Of a stretch of 14,361 bases of DNA, positions 14,307 through 14,361 are shown piece by piece. The position numbers were made by a program, and so were the translations under genes. Position 1 is the stretch's first letter. Each line of letters begins with the position of its first letter. The notes beneath the pieces are model-generated. The model did not search any database. It worked only from the letters and a program-made list of their open reading frames with translations, and was not told the DNA's origin. This DNA is from an uncultured Lachnospiraceae bacterium. GTDB taxonomy: Bacteria; Bacillota; Clostridia; Lachnospirales; Lachnospiraceae. The stretch covers positions 1 through 14,361 of the forward strand of contig CADBLW010000258.1 in NCBI GenBank assembly GCA_902795625.1. Direction: 5' to 3'.

Positions 14307-14361
14307 TCAGATATCGTACTTCGCCAGGATCGCGCTCGGCGTCTTACGAAGGATCAACAAC
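14307..14361 (-). CDS. C-terminal end of an unidentified gene
   Basis: On the minus strand the third frame reads 17 codons (LLILRKTPSAILAKYDI) into a TGA at 14309-14307; the other two frames stop at once or within six codons. The bidirectional terminator 67 bp further on supports a real gene end here. The fragment is too short to name a family. Confidence 0.5.
   Translation of the reverse strand, partial: LLILRKTPSAILAKYDI

Overview
The window is a 14.4-kb stretch of bacterial chromosome with moderate-to-high GC. It is densely coded, with AT-rich intergenic promoters and many intrinsic terminators. The fused SecDF, strong GGAGG ribosome binding sites, DegV protein, DUF6935-like protein, and a ~750-residue aconitase-family hydratase next to a eukaryote-type NADP isocitrate dehydrogenase point to Bacillota, class Clostridia, most likely a Lachnospiraceae-type anaerobe. 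This placement is inferred from protein families, not from a marker gene. I see no rRNA, tRNA, CRISPR array, insertion sequence or phage gene.

Layout. 1-2960 (minus): 5'-part of recJ, cut by the window edge, preceded by secDF; an intrinsic terminator separates them. 3273-4142 (plus): a DegV/FakB-like fatty-acid-binding protein with its own extended -10 promoter. It converges on a minus-strand DUF6935-like gene (4300-4884) through a bidirectional terminator. 5039-6064 (minus): a degenerate ParA/MinD-like protein. 6065-6433: a 369-bp non-coding gap holding a nested double terminator, a long inverted repeat and a promoter. 6434-6925 (minus): a CYTH triphosphate tunnel enzyme, divergent from a GNAT-type protein (7044-7958, plus). 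The GNAT gene overlaps tail-to-tail by 128 bp with a WYL transcriptional regulator fused to a HAD phosphatase (7831-9441, minus). 9534-10373 (minus): an unrecognised protein with three C-terminal membrane segments. 10666-14171 (plus): an aconitase-icd operon driven by a near-consensus promoter and closed by a bidirectional terminator. 14307-14361: the last 17 codons of a minus-strand gene.

How the genes work together. The clearest functional unit is aconitase plus Icd, which carries citrate to 2-oxoglutarate, probably for glutamate synthesis in an anaerobe with a partial TCA cycle. Citrate synthase is not in the window. SecDF (protein export) and RecJ (DNA repair) are housekeeping genes. The remaining genes look like single-gene transcription units with their own promoters and terminators.

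Most unusual observations: the WYL-HAD fusion; the loss of a normally conserved membrane aspartate in the SecF half of SecDF; the ParA-like protein without a usable Walker A motif; and a 9-mer (CGGAAAATG) present nine times on both strands. I found no convincing evidence of a wholly new multi-gene system.
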